In this document: one piece after another, positions 29,923 through 36,437 of the stretch
How positions within the stretch are numbered: the first letter of the stretch is position 1
How the letters are laid out: every line of letters starts with the position of its first letter
The notes under the pieces: model-generated
What the model was told of the DNA's origin: nothing
Databases searched by the model: none
The model's input: only the letters and a program-made list of their open reading frames with translations
DNA from: a virus
Reading direction: 5' to 3' (one strand)
IMG/VR virus record: IMGVR_UViG_3300042382_000422
Location: 1 to 36,437 of that record
DNA length: 36,437 nt
Translations under genes and position numbers: made by a program

Positions 29923-30348
29923 ATGGATATCAAAGAAGTAATCGTAAAGTCTAGCCTCAAGCAACGAATCACCGCAGCACTTGTAGCAGGTGCTTTAGGT
30001 GGTGGCTATTACTACAACGCTCACGCAACCGTGTCTCCCCAGCAAGCCGTAACAAGCGGAATGCACAAGGAAAACACAGTTAAGATGACCGTACTTTCCG
30101 GCAAAGATTTCATCGATGGTAAGACTAAAGCACCTAAATCTACAGTGCTTAATGACACAGCAGACTACAAAGCTGCAAGTCTTACTATATACATCGATAG
30201 AACTCGCTGCCCTAACTTAAATTACGCTAGCCTTCAAGGCAAAACCATTAGCGTAAAAGGATTTGTACAAGAGTGGAAAGGTAAGGACGGCAAATCCAAA
30301 CCCGAAATCAAAGTAACTGATCCTTCCCAAATCAGCGTAGTGAATTAA
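29923..30348 (+). CDS. Secreted OB-fold-like protein
   Basis: The 141-residue protein has a basic start, a hydrophobic stretch (about 17-28, ITAALVAGALGG) and a candidate signal peptidase site (YNAHA-TVS). The C-terminal part reads as an OB-fold: LTIYIDRTRC, LQGKTISVKGFVQEWKGKDGKSKPEIKVTDPSQISVV. The strand GKTISVKGFV followed by a lysine-rich loop and IKVTDPSQI is characteristic of small OB domains of the tRNA-anti-like kind. Exported OB proteins bind diverse ligands, so DNA binding should not be assumed. The binding site AAAGGATC is weak. Confidence 0.62.
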   Translation: MDIKEVIVKSSLKQRITAALVAGALGGGYYYNAHATVSPQQAVTSGMHKENTVKMTVLSGKDFIDGKTKAPKSTVLNDTADYKAASLTIYIDRTRCPNLNYASLQGKTISVKGFVQEWKGKDGKSKPEIKVTDPSQISVVN

Positions 30349-30456
30349 TCCCCACTACGAGCACTGAGGAACGAGAGAAGAAGTGCAAGCTAAACCTTCG
30401 CTTCTTCTCTCACACTGTATGACTAACCCAAACACCAAACATTCTAGGAGATTGAT
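30349..30456 (+). promoter_or_regulatory. Intergenic hairpin
   Basis: GAGAGAAGAAG (30373-30383) and CTTCTTCTCTC (30401-30411) are perfectly complementary over 11 bp with a 17-nt loop. No U tract follows, so it may be an RNA-stability or processing hairpin rather than a terminator. TAGGAG for the next gene is at 30445-30450. Confidence 0.55.
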
Positions 30457-30987
30457 ATGAGCAACTTTGAAGCATTTGTAACCGCAAATAGTGCAGCCCA
30501 AATCCGTGACTCTAAAATCGGAGGAAGGTTTTGGAAAAGGCGAGACAGCTTTACCACTGGTAACACGCTAACACCTTCCAAAACCACACCACCTGAGCTA
30601 GAAGGCAAAACCTTACACATTGCCAAACAAGATGAAGGCTTCACCCTTTACATAGCACACACTGTTGACGCACCCTTTAGTGCAGCAGAAGTATTGTGCC
30701 ACTTAAAGGAAACCGAAATCAAAAACAAAGAAGGCCTTGTATCACCAGTCCTTAAAGGGATTGCAATGATCAACGGACAAAGCTCTGAGATTGTTATCAG
30801 AGCCAATAGCCTTCAGCAGAAACAAGACCAAGTAAACAGGGCAATTGCAGATGGTAGAACCAATGCCATCGTAAGCAACCAACCCGATCTTTACATGTCC
30901 ATTGCGACATACAGCACTAGCAAAACCAAGCCAGTCGTACCAGCAATGAACAGTAATGAAATGCCAGACGAAGACTTACCGTTCTAG
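30457..30987 (+). CDS. Possible ssDNA-binding-like protein with SSB-type C-terminal tip
   Basis: The 176-residue protein ends MPDEDLPF, close to the conserved acidic tip of bacterial SSB proteins (DDDIPF) that binds replication and repair enzymes. The tip follows a Thr/Ser/Pro linker (TSKTKPVVPAMNSN), as in SSB. The first 140 residues contain strands (KTLHIAKQDEGFTLYIAHTVDAPF, GIAMINGQSSEIVIRA) but no clear SSB OB-fold signature. It could be a diverged phage SSB or a protein that mimics the SSB tip. It is a single gene between a hairpin and a strong terminator, in keeping with high expression. Confidence 0.5.
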   Translation: MSNFEAFVTANSAAQIRDSKIGGRFWKRRDSFTTGNTLTPSKTTPPELEGKTLHIAKQDEGFTLYIAHTVDAPFSAAEVLCHLKETEIKNKEGLVSPVLKGIAMINGQSSEIVIRANSLQQKQDQVNRAIADGRTNAIVSNQPDLYMSIATYSTSKTKPVVPAMNSNEMPDEDLPF

Positions 30988-31006
30988 TATTTGATCGCCC
31001 AAAGAT

Positions 31007-31053
31007 AGCTCTCTAGTGATTCCTGCAAAGGATGAATTAGAGAGCTTCTTTTT
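31007..31053 (+). terminator. Strong intrinsic terminator
   Basis: AGCTCTCTA pairs perfectly with TAGAGAGCT; further inner pairs (TCC/GGA) close around TGCAAA. TCTTTTTTT follows. It lies about 20 nt after the stop at 30987. Confidence 0.83.
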
Positions 31054-31079
31054 TTCATGTGGGCAAGTGAATATAGACA

Positions 31080-31134
31080 GCACCTTTCTAGTAGTAGTGA
31101 GCAATCACACCCTACTAGATTGGTGCATTTTTTT
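31080..31134 (+). terminator. Second long hairpin with U tract, GNRA loop
   Basis: Stacked stems GCACC/GGTGC, TCTAGTAG/CTACTAGA and GTGA-GCAA-TCAC (a GNRA tetraloop), separated by symmetric TT/TT and small internal loops, cover 31080-31126. ATTTTTTT follows. Seventeen base pairs in total. It stands before the 601-residue gene. Confidence 0.75.
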
Positions 31135-31206
31135 GAAAGGTTTCTGTTTGGATTAGGGTTTCTCATATTAAAAACCGCTAAATACTTAACACAAAAGGAG
31201 CATACG
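31135..31206 (+). promoter_or_regulatory. Leader of the 601-aa gene with a degenerate motif copy
   Basis: AGGTTTCTGTTTGGATTAGGG (about 31138-31158) resembles the recurring motif with a 4-nt insertion. GGTTT then pairs with AAACC across a CTCATATTAA loop. AAAAGGAG follows at 31193-31200, about 35 nt after the motif. The match is weaker than for the other copies. Confidence 0.35.
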
Positions 31207-33012
31207 ATGGCAACACTAGTTCATCCATCCGCAATTGAACAAGACGATAAGCTGCTGCATCGGCTAAAAAACTATAGGCTAGCTCCAATAGGAACACCTC
31301 TAACAAAAGATGACACCTTAATCGTAAGCTGGGATTACAGACACAAGGCTGCAACACTTCTTCCTAGCCGTATGCTAACTGTCATTGTTCTTAATCCCAC
31401 CAACGAAAGCCCAATGATAACTGTCAAAGGTGTGCATGTAGAAAGAAGAAACGGATCTGTAATAATGCAGTCGTATGATAAAAGAGCACAGCAGAATATG
31501 TACCGGCTCTTTAAAACCATGCCAAACACTTGGGGTGGTAAGACTTGGTTTAACATGGGCAAAGTTTATGACATCTCTAGAACACCATACGCATACCTTC
31601 TAGATACCCGCCATGCAACTATCATAAACCCTTTCGGAGAAGAATACGAAAAAGATATCACAAGCTATTGTAGACCTATTGACTGCTTACCCTATGTCAG
31701 GGAAGGAAGAACCCCTCGTTACAAACTAACTGCTAACCAGACACCTCTCTTTAAAAGTCTTGCAGATGCTGTAGCAGGCAACGCTGTATCAACCGTAGAG
31801 TCTTTCTATACCACAGAGCTTGGAGAAGTTTCTTTCACTCTTAAGCAATGCTTAGATTACATGCCAAGAGATACAAGCGTAATGGCAGGGATTGCCAACT
31901 GGCCTTATGAGTTAGTACCACGAGCTTACTTAGAGTGGCTTGTAGCAGACGGAGATCTTGGCGACAGTGTAATGTCCACCGCACTACCTGGACCAAACGC
32001 TTTACGAGATAGCATCTTATCCTTTCTTTCAGAGACTACTATCTTCAAGATGTACAACGGAACACTTGAAGAAGAAGGCAAACTAAAAGTAATCGGAAAT
32101 ACCAATGACAATCCCATGACTCGAAGCCTGCGTAAACAACACGTCAAGATGGATACAGAAGATAGAGATATGGTACACCGAGACTTCTGTACTTTCGGCT
32201 ACTGGATCAAAGACACTTTCGTTCCAGCGGGAACTAGCAGCTACATACCTTTTGAAGCTCACGGGCCTGCAACTTGGCTTGAAGCTCATGATGGTAGAAG
32301 AGATGCAGAGAGTCTTCCTAAACATCTTAAGACAGGACTTACTGAGTTTGAACGGCAAGAGAAATGGACTCCTACAGAAAAGGAAAACTACGATTGGAAG
32401 CCAGTACAAATAAGCACCAACGTAAACAAAGCATTAGAACATCTCTTTAACCTGCACCAAAGGCTAGATCTCTGGGAACAAAGACATGACTTTCTTCTTA
32501 GAAGAACCGAGCTTGAGATGAGTGAACGAGACAGGGAAGAAATGGACTGGGAGTTTAAAGAGCATGAGCTTGAAATGAAAAGAATCAAAAACGAGTATGT
32601 AGGTATCCTTAGCTTGCACAAAGATTCTATTCCCGCAGCTTGGGGAATCAAAGACCGGATTATTAAGCTTAGAACTGTAGCTAGTTATGATGCTAGGAAG
32701 ATGGCAGATCTTATTGAAGACATGCTGGAATATGCAAGCTTAGAAGAAAAGCGTAGCGAAGAAGATCAAATGTACTGGATCTTAGTAACTCAAAAAGTGA
32801 CAGAATGGAGAGAGTTTAAGCAAGAGCTAGATAAAGAAAAAGATAAACACTTAGAAGAAGCAAGGCTTATACGACCTGCTATACCTTGGAACATGATGAA
32901 AGACTTAAACGTAAGCCAGACTGATGACGCTGCATCTTTAAGATGGGCAATTCGATTTGCCAAAACTCAAACCCCTAGCTTATCAAAAAGGAAATCCAAA
33001 TGCTTCCAGTAA
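31207..33012 (+). CDS. Unknown 601-residue protein with C-terminal coiled coil
   Basis: ATG at 31207 follows AAAAGGAG; an in-frame start at 31057 lies in the terminator and is rejected. The first 400 residues are mixed alpha/beta (LIVSWDYRHKAATLLPSRML, GKTWFNMGKVYDISRTPYAYLLDTRH, AYLEWLVADGDLGDSVMS, FCTFGYWIKDTFVPAGTSS). Residues about 440-600 are highly charged helices (HQRLDLWEQRHDFLLRRTEL, RDREEMDWEFKEHELEMKRI) that should form a long coiled coil. No catalytic motif was recognised. It is the first gene of an operon that runs to 34332 and overlaps the next gene by 13 bp. Confidence 0.72.
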   Translation: MATLVHPSAIEQDDKLLHRLKNYRLAPIGTPLTKDDTLIVSWDYRHKAATLLPSRMLTVIVLNPTNESPMITVKGVHVERRNGSVIMQSYDKRAQQNMYRLFKTMPNTWGGKTWFNMGKVYDISRTPYAYLLDTRHATIINPFGEEYEKDITSYCRPIDCLPYVREGRTPRYKLTANQTPLFKSLADAVAGNAVSTVESFYTTELGEVSFTLKQCLDYMPRDTSVMAGIANWPYELVPRAYLEWLVADGDLGDSVMSTALPGPNALRDSILSFLSETTIFKMYNGTLEEEGKLKVIGNTNDNPMTRSLRKQHVKMDTEDRDMVHRDFCTFGYWIKDTFVPAGTSSYIPFEAHGPATWLEAHDGRRDAESLPKHLKTGLTEFERQEKWTPTEKENYDWKPVQISTNVNKALEHLFNLHQRLDLWEQRHDFLLRRTELEMSERDREEMDWEFKEHELEMKRIKNEYVGILSLHKDSIPAAWGIKDRIIKLRTVASYDARKMADLIEDMLEYASLEEKRSEEDQMYWILVTQKVTEWREFKQELDKEKDKHLEEARLIRPAIPWNMMKDLNVSQTDDAASLRWAIRFAKTQTPSLSKRKSKCFQ

Positions 33013-33347
33013 ACCACGGCATCTTTCCACAAGATGAACTCGTTCCGGTAACAACCCTCTGGACATCTAAGAAAGGAACAGGAACTCTCTGGGGCAGACT
33101 CACAGAAACGATGAGAGTCTTTCTGTTCCCAGGACAAGCTGGAATCAAGAAAGCTAGACTGGCAATCATGGAAAAGACAGACATAGCTTGGTACACGCTT
33201 TGCTCTTTAGAAGATCGTCCTTACGGTTGGTGCGGAGGGTTTGGACTTAGCTATGTAAAGATCAAGCTAAACAACAAAGAAAAACCAACAGACAGTGACA
33301 GTTATGGCTTGTACTTTTCGCCATACTATAAGGAGAAAGTAGCATGA
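33000..33347 (+). CDS. Unknown 115-residue protein
   Basis: The ATG at 33000 lies inside the end of the previous gene, with AAAAAGGA before it. The product MLPVNHGIFPQDELVPVTTL is compact alpha/beta, with TGTLWGRLTETMRVFLFPGQAG and YTLCSLEDRPYGWCGGFGLSYVKIKL. Aromatic and Gly content suggests a small folded domain. It overlaps the next gene by 4 bp (ATGA). Function unknown. Confidence 0.65.
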   Translation: MLPVNHGIFPQDELVPVTTLWTSKKGTGTLWGRLTETMRVFLFPGQAGIKKARLAIMEKTDIAWYTLCSLEDRPYGWCGGFGLSYVKIKLNNKEKPTDSDSYGLYFSPYYKEKVA

Positions 33348-33613
33348 ACCGTTATAACTATTTCTGGAATGATAGCTACTGGGATATCTACGCAAAGGAT
33401 ATTGAAGAGGCACAGCAGTTAGTCTTTGACTTGGATAGGATACCTTATGATATAATACATATCCCCACCCTCAATATAAACATGGAGGTAGTTGATGAAG
33501 ACAAAAAAGACACGGCAGCAAAAAGCCAAAAGGATATTAAATCTAACAGCAAGAAGAATGCTAGCAAAGCTACTGGCTATGAAACCTATCGACTTAAATC
33601 CGCGAGCATTTGA
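33344..33613 (+). CDS. Unknown 89-residue protein
   Basis: ATG at 33344 overlaps the previous stop (ATGA) and has AAGGAG 8 nt upstream. The first 50 residues look folded (MNRYNYFWNDSYWDIYAKDI, DIIHIPTLNINMEVV). Residues 51-89 are a Lys/Ser-rich low-complexity tail (KKDTAAKSQKDIKSNSKKNA). This tail is overlapped in another frame by the next gene, so its composition may be imposed by the partner. Confidence 0.6.
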   Translation: MNRYNYFWNDSYWDIYAKDIEEAQQLVFDLDRIPYDIIHIPTLNINMEVVDEDKKDTAAKSQKDIKSNSKKNASKATGYETYRLKSASI

Positions 33614-33716
33614 AAGCTATGAATTCTGCGAAGAAGTTAGAGACATGTATGAAAGAAACAGATTCAAAGCAGATAGACTATTAAAGAACTATGACCTAGC
33701 AAGTATCGTGGTGTAA
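33495..33716 (+). CDS. Unknown 73-residue basic protein overlapping the previous gene
   Basis: ATG at 33495 follows GGAGG with 6 nt. The product begins MKTKKTRQQKAKRILNLTAR and has RRMLAKLLAMKPIDLNPRAFESYEFCEEVRDMY and a helical C-terminus (RFKADRLLKNYDLASIVV). The first 119 bp share DNA with the 3' end of the preceding gene in a different frame. The second half alone is free of overlap and clearly coding-like. Likely a small helical nucleic-acid-binding protein. Confidence 0.6.
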   Translation: MKTKKTRQQKAKRILNLTARRMLAKLLAMKPIDLNPRAFESYEFCEEVRDMYERNRFKADRLLKNYDLASIVV

Positions 33717-33718
33717 CC

Positions 33719-33934
33719 ATGTCAAACATGAAATTGATACGAGAAGGACTGGAAGCTGCGGACGATCTATCAGTATTGTTCCGCAGCATATTAGGTGAAG
33801 TTACTACAGCAAATGATAAGAGAATCAAGAAGCTAGAAAAAATCATCTCTGAAAAAAGAATACTTATTCACATAGCCCTAGCTGAAGCCGTAGCAGCAGA
33901 GAAATTAACAACCAAGAACAGGACCTCTTTATGA
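33719..33934 (+). CDS. Unknown 71-residue helical protein
   Basis: ATG at 33719 is 2 bp after the previous stop. The product MSNMKLIREGLEAADDLSVL is almost entirely helical (SILGEVTTANDKRIKKLEKIISEKRILIHIALAEAVAAEKL), suggesting a coiled-coil dimer. It overlaps the next gene by 4 bp (ATGA). There is no strong ribosome binding site, so coupling is likely. Confidence 0.58.
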   Translation: MSNMKLIREGLEAADDLSVLFRSILGEVTTANDKRIKKLEKIISEKRILIHIALAEAVAAEKLTTKNRTSL

Positions 33935-34332
33935 ACGCAATTCTCTCGCATCCATTATTTGCAAGCATGGTATGCGAACATGCAAGAAAAAGTTTAAACA
34001 AACAAAAACACAAATGTGACTTCTGTTCTTTTACTGGAACAGATTTAGATAACTTTAACGAAGACCTTAGAACCTGTTCTCGCTGCCAAGAGTATATAGA
34101 ATCTATGCGGATTTGTGGAATGGACGTAGATGATATAACAAAAAGGTTTGGCTTACTAGGAAGCATACGAGCTATGGAAAACTGCATTGGATCTTGTGCT
34201 CCCACCAGTGCAATACTTAGTAGTTTTAAAACCTTCTTTAATAAAATGAAAACCATCCCTGAAATACGACAAGCCATTTCAGAAGGAATTGAAAACGAAA
34301 AACGAAAAAGGGAAAACGGAGCTAGCGATTAA
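33931..34332 (+). CDS. Zinc-finger-type protein, unknown
   Basis: The 133-residue protein has HKCDFCSFTGTDLDNFNEDLRTCSRCQEY, a CxxC-x(19)-CxxC arrangement that fits one zinc site. A helical part follows (KRFGLLGSIRAMENCIGS, SSFKTFFNKMKTIPEIRQAISEGIENEKRKREN). DNA binding or protein binding is plausible. It is the last gene of the operon and its end overlaps the convergent HNH gene by 11 bp. Confidence 0.65.
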   Translation: MNAILSHPLFASMVCEHARKSLNKQKHKCDFCSFTGTDLDNFNEDLRTCSRCQEYIESMRICGMDVDDITKRFGLLGSIRAMENCIGSCAPTSAILSSFKTFFNKMKTIPEIRQAISEGIENEKRKRENGASD

Positions 34333-34684
34333 TTCGGTACTGCTTTATACGGGAAAGATAAAGAGCCGCGTCTTTAACTACGTGAGGGTTATACTGTTTC
34401 CAATCACGAAGATGACCCCATGTCAAATGACAATTAGGACCGTCCTCGCAAAGAGACAAAAGATTAGAAGGGTCTAACTCTAAATCCGGTCTAAGATGAA
34501 ACGGTTCGATATGGTGTACAGAAACGTTCTTACTTTTACCACAAGCCTGACAAGTTGGTTGAGTAAGTAAATGCTTTTTCCTAACACCATCCCACTTAGG
34601 TGACCGCAAAGAATCCCTTGGAGGTGAGCTTTCAATTTTAGATTTCGCTGCACCAAAAATCATCTCTCTAATTGCTTGAATCAT
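34322..34684 (-). CDS. HNH endonuclease
   Basis: The 120-residue protein has the HNH signature: CQAC (45-48), VHHIEPFHLRPDLELDPSNLLSLC with H57/H58 and N74, then CHLTWGH (C85, H86, H91). The two CxxC-like pairs bind a structural zinc. The start follows AAAGGAG. Such free-standing phage HNH enzymes either act with the terminase at genome packaging or behave as mobile homing enzymes. No terminase is adjacent here. It is the only minus-strand gene in the right half, which points to an independent insertion. Confidence 0.88.
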   Translation of the reverse strand: MIQAIREMIFGAAKSKIESSPPRDSLRSPKWDGVRKKHLLTQPTCQACGKSKNVSVHHIEPFHLRPDLELDPSNLLSLCEDGPNCHLTWGHLRDWKQYNPHVVKDAALYLSRIKQYRINR

Positions 34685-34848
34685 AGCTTACTCCTTTAAG
34701 TATAATTATATAATACTTTAACTATACCTAAAGTCGTTTATTAGTTCCATACTCCGTAAAGGTTTCCTGTTTAATTTTTGATTATTCGGGGATAAATACC
34801 TGTCCACTTCTGTACGCATTTGTATGATCCCAAAACAAAAGGAGCTGT
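34685..34848. promoter_or_regulatory. Divergent region between HNH and methyltransferase genes
   Basis: No gene. TATAATTATATAATAC (about 34701-34716) is an AT-rich stretch with -10-like words on both strands. On the plus side GGGGATA at 34788-34794 lies about 46 nt before AAAAGGAG (34837-34844), the same distance as the recurring motif in other operons, but the rest of the motif is not conserved. No -35 box is evident. Confidence 0.4.
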
Positions 34849-35751
34849 ATGAAAGTAGTAGACTTATTTGCAGGAGCTGGAGGCTTTAGCACCGGAGCAG
34901 TACAAGCTGGGTGTGAAGTTGTATGGGCTGCTAACCACTGGAAAGATGCGGTGCATGTACATGAGTGCAATCACCCCAAGACTTTCCACAGTTGTCAAGA
35001 CTTACAGCAAGCAGACTTTACTACCTTGCCACAGTACGATGTTCTGTTAGCCAGCCCCTCTTGCCAAGGGCATAGCAAAGCTCGGGGAGCGGATCAACCA
35101 AGACATGATGCAGCAAGGAGTACAGCATGGGCTGTTGTTGCCTGCGTTGAAACCACCAGGCCCAAAGCTTTTGTAGTAGAGAATGTCACAGAGTTTTTAA
35201 GCTGGGAACTATTCCCACAATGGAAAGGCTGCATGGAAAAGCTTGGATATAACTTAGCTTCCAACATATTAAACGCTGCTGACTTTGGTGTGGCTCAATC
35301 TAGGATAAGAGTTTTTATTACCGGATCTAAAGCTCAACCTTTACAAGTTCAAACAAACCCATTTAAAAAACACATACCTTTTAAAGACTTAATTGAAGAC
35401 GGGGATTATAAGTGGTCAACCGTTTCTGATAAAGCTGATAGCACTAAAAGAAAATGGGCTAACGGAATTAAAGACCACGGAGATAATTTCTTAATTGCCT
35501 ACTACGGATCTGAACGTGGGGGTAGAAGTATTAAGAAGCCCCTTGGAACAATAACCACGAAGGAAAAGTTTGCTCTTATCAATAGGGATAAGATGCGAAT
35601 GCTTTCTTTGAGTGAATACAAAAACGCTATGGGATTCCCAGAAAAATACCTATTGCCTAAAAGCAAGAGCCTAGCACTTCACATGCTGGGCAATGCAGTC
35701 TGCCCTCCCGTTGCAAAAGAGATCCTAACCCAAATGAAAGAGTGTATTTAA
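34849..35751 (+). CDS. C5-cytosine DNA methyltransferase
   Basis: The 300-residue protein carries the ordered motifs of this family: motif I DLFAGAGGFSTG (5-16), motif IV SPSCQGHSKA with catalytic C72, motif VI ENV (111-113), motif VIII QSRIRVF (150-156) and motif X GNAVCPPVA (281-289). KKPLGTITTKEKFALI before motif X is the usual end of the target-recognition region. Motif IV reads PSCQ where PPCQ is standard. At 300 residues it has a short recognition domain, typical of phage orphan enzymes. No partner restriction gene is adjacent. It would methylate cytosine in phage DNA, protecting it or preparing it for further modification by the downstream oxygenase. Confidence 0.92.
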   Translation: MKVVDLFAGAGGFSTGAVQAGCEVVWAANHWKDAVHVHECNHPKTFHSCQDLQQADFTTLPQYDVLLASPSCQGHSKARGADQPRHDAARSTAWAVVACVETTRPKAFVVENVTEFLSWELFPQWKGCMEKLGYNLASNILNAADFGVAQSRIRVFITGSKAQPLQVQTNPFKKHIPFKDLIEDGDYKWSTVSDKADSTKRKWANGIKDHGDNFLIAYYGSERGGRSIKKPLGTITTKEKFALINRDKMRMLSLSEYKNAMGFPEKYLLPKSKSLALHMLGNAVCPPVAKEILTQMKECI

Positions 35752-36008
35752 TGTCACGACACAACGTTACAGCACACGGTAAAACTTACACCTACGGATA
35801 CGACAATTGCGTTCCCGAATATTATTTGATGAGTATAGATGATAAAGGACAACGGGAGTTTTTAGTTGGAGGTATGGCAAGCTTTGCTGGAACAGCAGGC
35901 AATCTTTTACAAGAGTTTAAAAGGCAAAAGCTTTTAGGAATCATTCATCCCGAACACATAACCCTTGCAGCACTGGATCTTCCTATTCCCCAAAAGGAGT
36001 TTGTATGA
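35751..36008 (+). CDS. Unknown 85-residue protein in the DNA-modification operon
   Basis: ATG at 35751 overlaps the methyltransferase stop (TAATG), so translation is coupled. The product MSRHNVTAHGKTYTYGYDNC is short alpha/beta: strands YTYGYDNCVPEYYLMSIDD and REFLVGGMAS, then a helix (TAGNLLQEFKRQKLLGI). It overlaps the next gene by 4 bp (ATGA). Tight packing between two DNA-modification genes suggests a related role, but nothing specific is visible. Confidence 0.65.
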   Translation: MSRHNVTAHGKTYTYGYDNCVPEYYLMSIDDKGQREFLVGGMASFAGTAGNLLQEFKRQKLLGIIHPEHITLAALDLPIPQKEFV

Positions 36009-36437
36009 AAATACTTACGCAGATATCACCAGCAAAAGTCCAAAACTTAGTAAGACTTCTATCCGAAAGACTCAAGCTAACCACAGATGTATCCAACTAT
36101 GCGCCAGGTAGAAGAAGGTCTTGGCTACAATACGAAGCACCGCTGGGAGCAAGTATGCCTTGGAGAAAAGCTAACAACGACCAAGAGCTATGGGGCGAAA
36201 TCCTAGAGATAGGAAAAGAGATAGGCTTCATTCCTGAGCTTGGACTAGCTTCTCTTGGAGGAACTATTAAGCCTCATCGAGATGCGTCTTACGCTGACTA
36301 CAAAGCCGTAGGCATTAACTTAGGAGGTACGACTTTTGGATATGAAAAGTCTTATCCAGAATACAAATGGGCTCCTCAAGAACGATTAGTAACACCAGCA
36401 GAAGTAAGTGAGACAGATTTAATAGGCGGGAAAGTGT
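36005..36437 (+). CDS. Probable 2-oxoglutarate/Fe(II) dioxygenase, N-terminal part (runs off window)
   Basis: The first 144 residues are present. ASLGGTIKPHRDASYADYKAVGINLGG contains an HxD pair (H91, D93) flanked by strands, as in the iron-binding core of 2-oxoglutarate dioxygenases. The distal His and the Arg that binds 2-oxoglutarate would lie beyond the window edge. It follows a C5-cytosine methyltransferase in the same operon, the pattern seen for TET/JBP-type 5-methylcytosine oxygenases in phages, so oxidation of 5-methylcytosine is a reasonable inference. A protein hydroxylase of the same fold cannot be excluded. Confidence 0.55.
   Translation, partial: MKILTQISPAKVQNLVRLLSERLKLTTDVSNYAPGRRRSWLQYEAPLGASMPWRKANNDQELWGEILEIGKEIGFIPELGLASLGGTIKPHRDASYADYKAVGINLGGTTFGYEKSYPEYKWAPQERLVTPAEVSETDLIGGKV

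Overview
The window is part of a tailed double-stranded DNA phage genome. Its morphogenesis genes are of the HK97-fold, long-tailed (siphovirus-like) kind. No host genes, tRNAs, ribosomal RNAs, CRISPR arrays or insertion sequences were seen. The host is unidentified. Shine-Dalgarno sites of the AAGGAG type and one predicted lipoprotein with a lipobox fit a bacterial host with a conventional ribosome and lipoprotein export. The DNA is AT-rich, most strongly in the tape measure gene and the 890-residue gene.

Layout. (1) Positions 1-17831, minus strand, hold the virion genes, read right to left: portal, prohead protease with a long acidic tail, a small Cys protein, major capsid protein, a probable decoration protein, head-tail connector, head-closure protein, tail-terminator candidate, a virion-associated protein, two paralogous tail-tube-like proteins, a tail assembly chaperone with a programmed -1 frameshift, and a tape measure protein of at least 2700 residues that is cut by the window edge and carries an internal staphylococcal-nuclease-like domain. 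No terminase gene lies next to the portal. (2) Positions 17913-20585, plus strand, hold one divergent 890-residue protein of unknown function. (3) Positions 20586-22757 hold small membrane and Cys-rich proteins. Three of them are preceded by structured leader RNAs that end in terminator-like hairpins just before the ribosome binding site. (4) Positions 22758-25607 hold a 949-residue protein, possibly an enzyme, not firmly identified. (5) Positions 25608-34332 hold short operons of small, mostly unknown proteins: an envelope-targeted cluster with a lipoprotein, a secreted OB-fold-like protein, a protein with an SSB-like acidic tip, and a 601-residue protein. Several operons start after the same 17-nt GC-rich motif followed by a hairpin. 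(6) Positions 34322-36437 hold an HNH endonuclease on the minus strand, then a C5-cytosine DNA methyltransferase, a small protein, and the start of a probable 2-oxoglutarate/Fe(II) dioxygenase. The last group looks like a DNA-modification module.

The strongest unexplained signals are: the leader RNAs at 21221-22380, where a hairpin loop is complementary to the sequence just upstream of the ribosome binding site in all three cases; the recurring motif SCGGTNNTGGTKTGGGG plus immediate hairpin, which lies 39-46 nt before the Shine-Dalgarno sequence of four operons and could be a phage-specific promoter; the nuclease domain inside the tape measure protein; and a textbook slippery heptamer (CCCAAAC) with a downstream stem-loop in the tail chaperone gene. 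All assignments come from reading the sequence; no database search was run.
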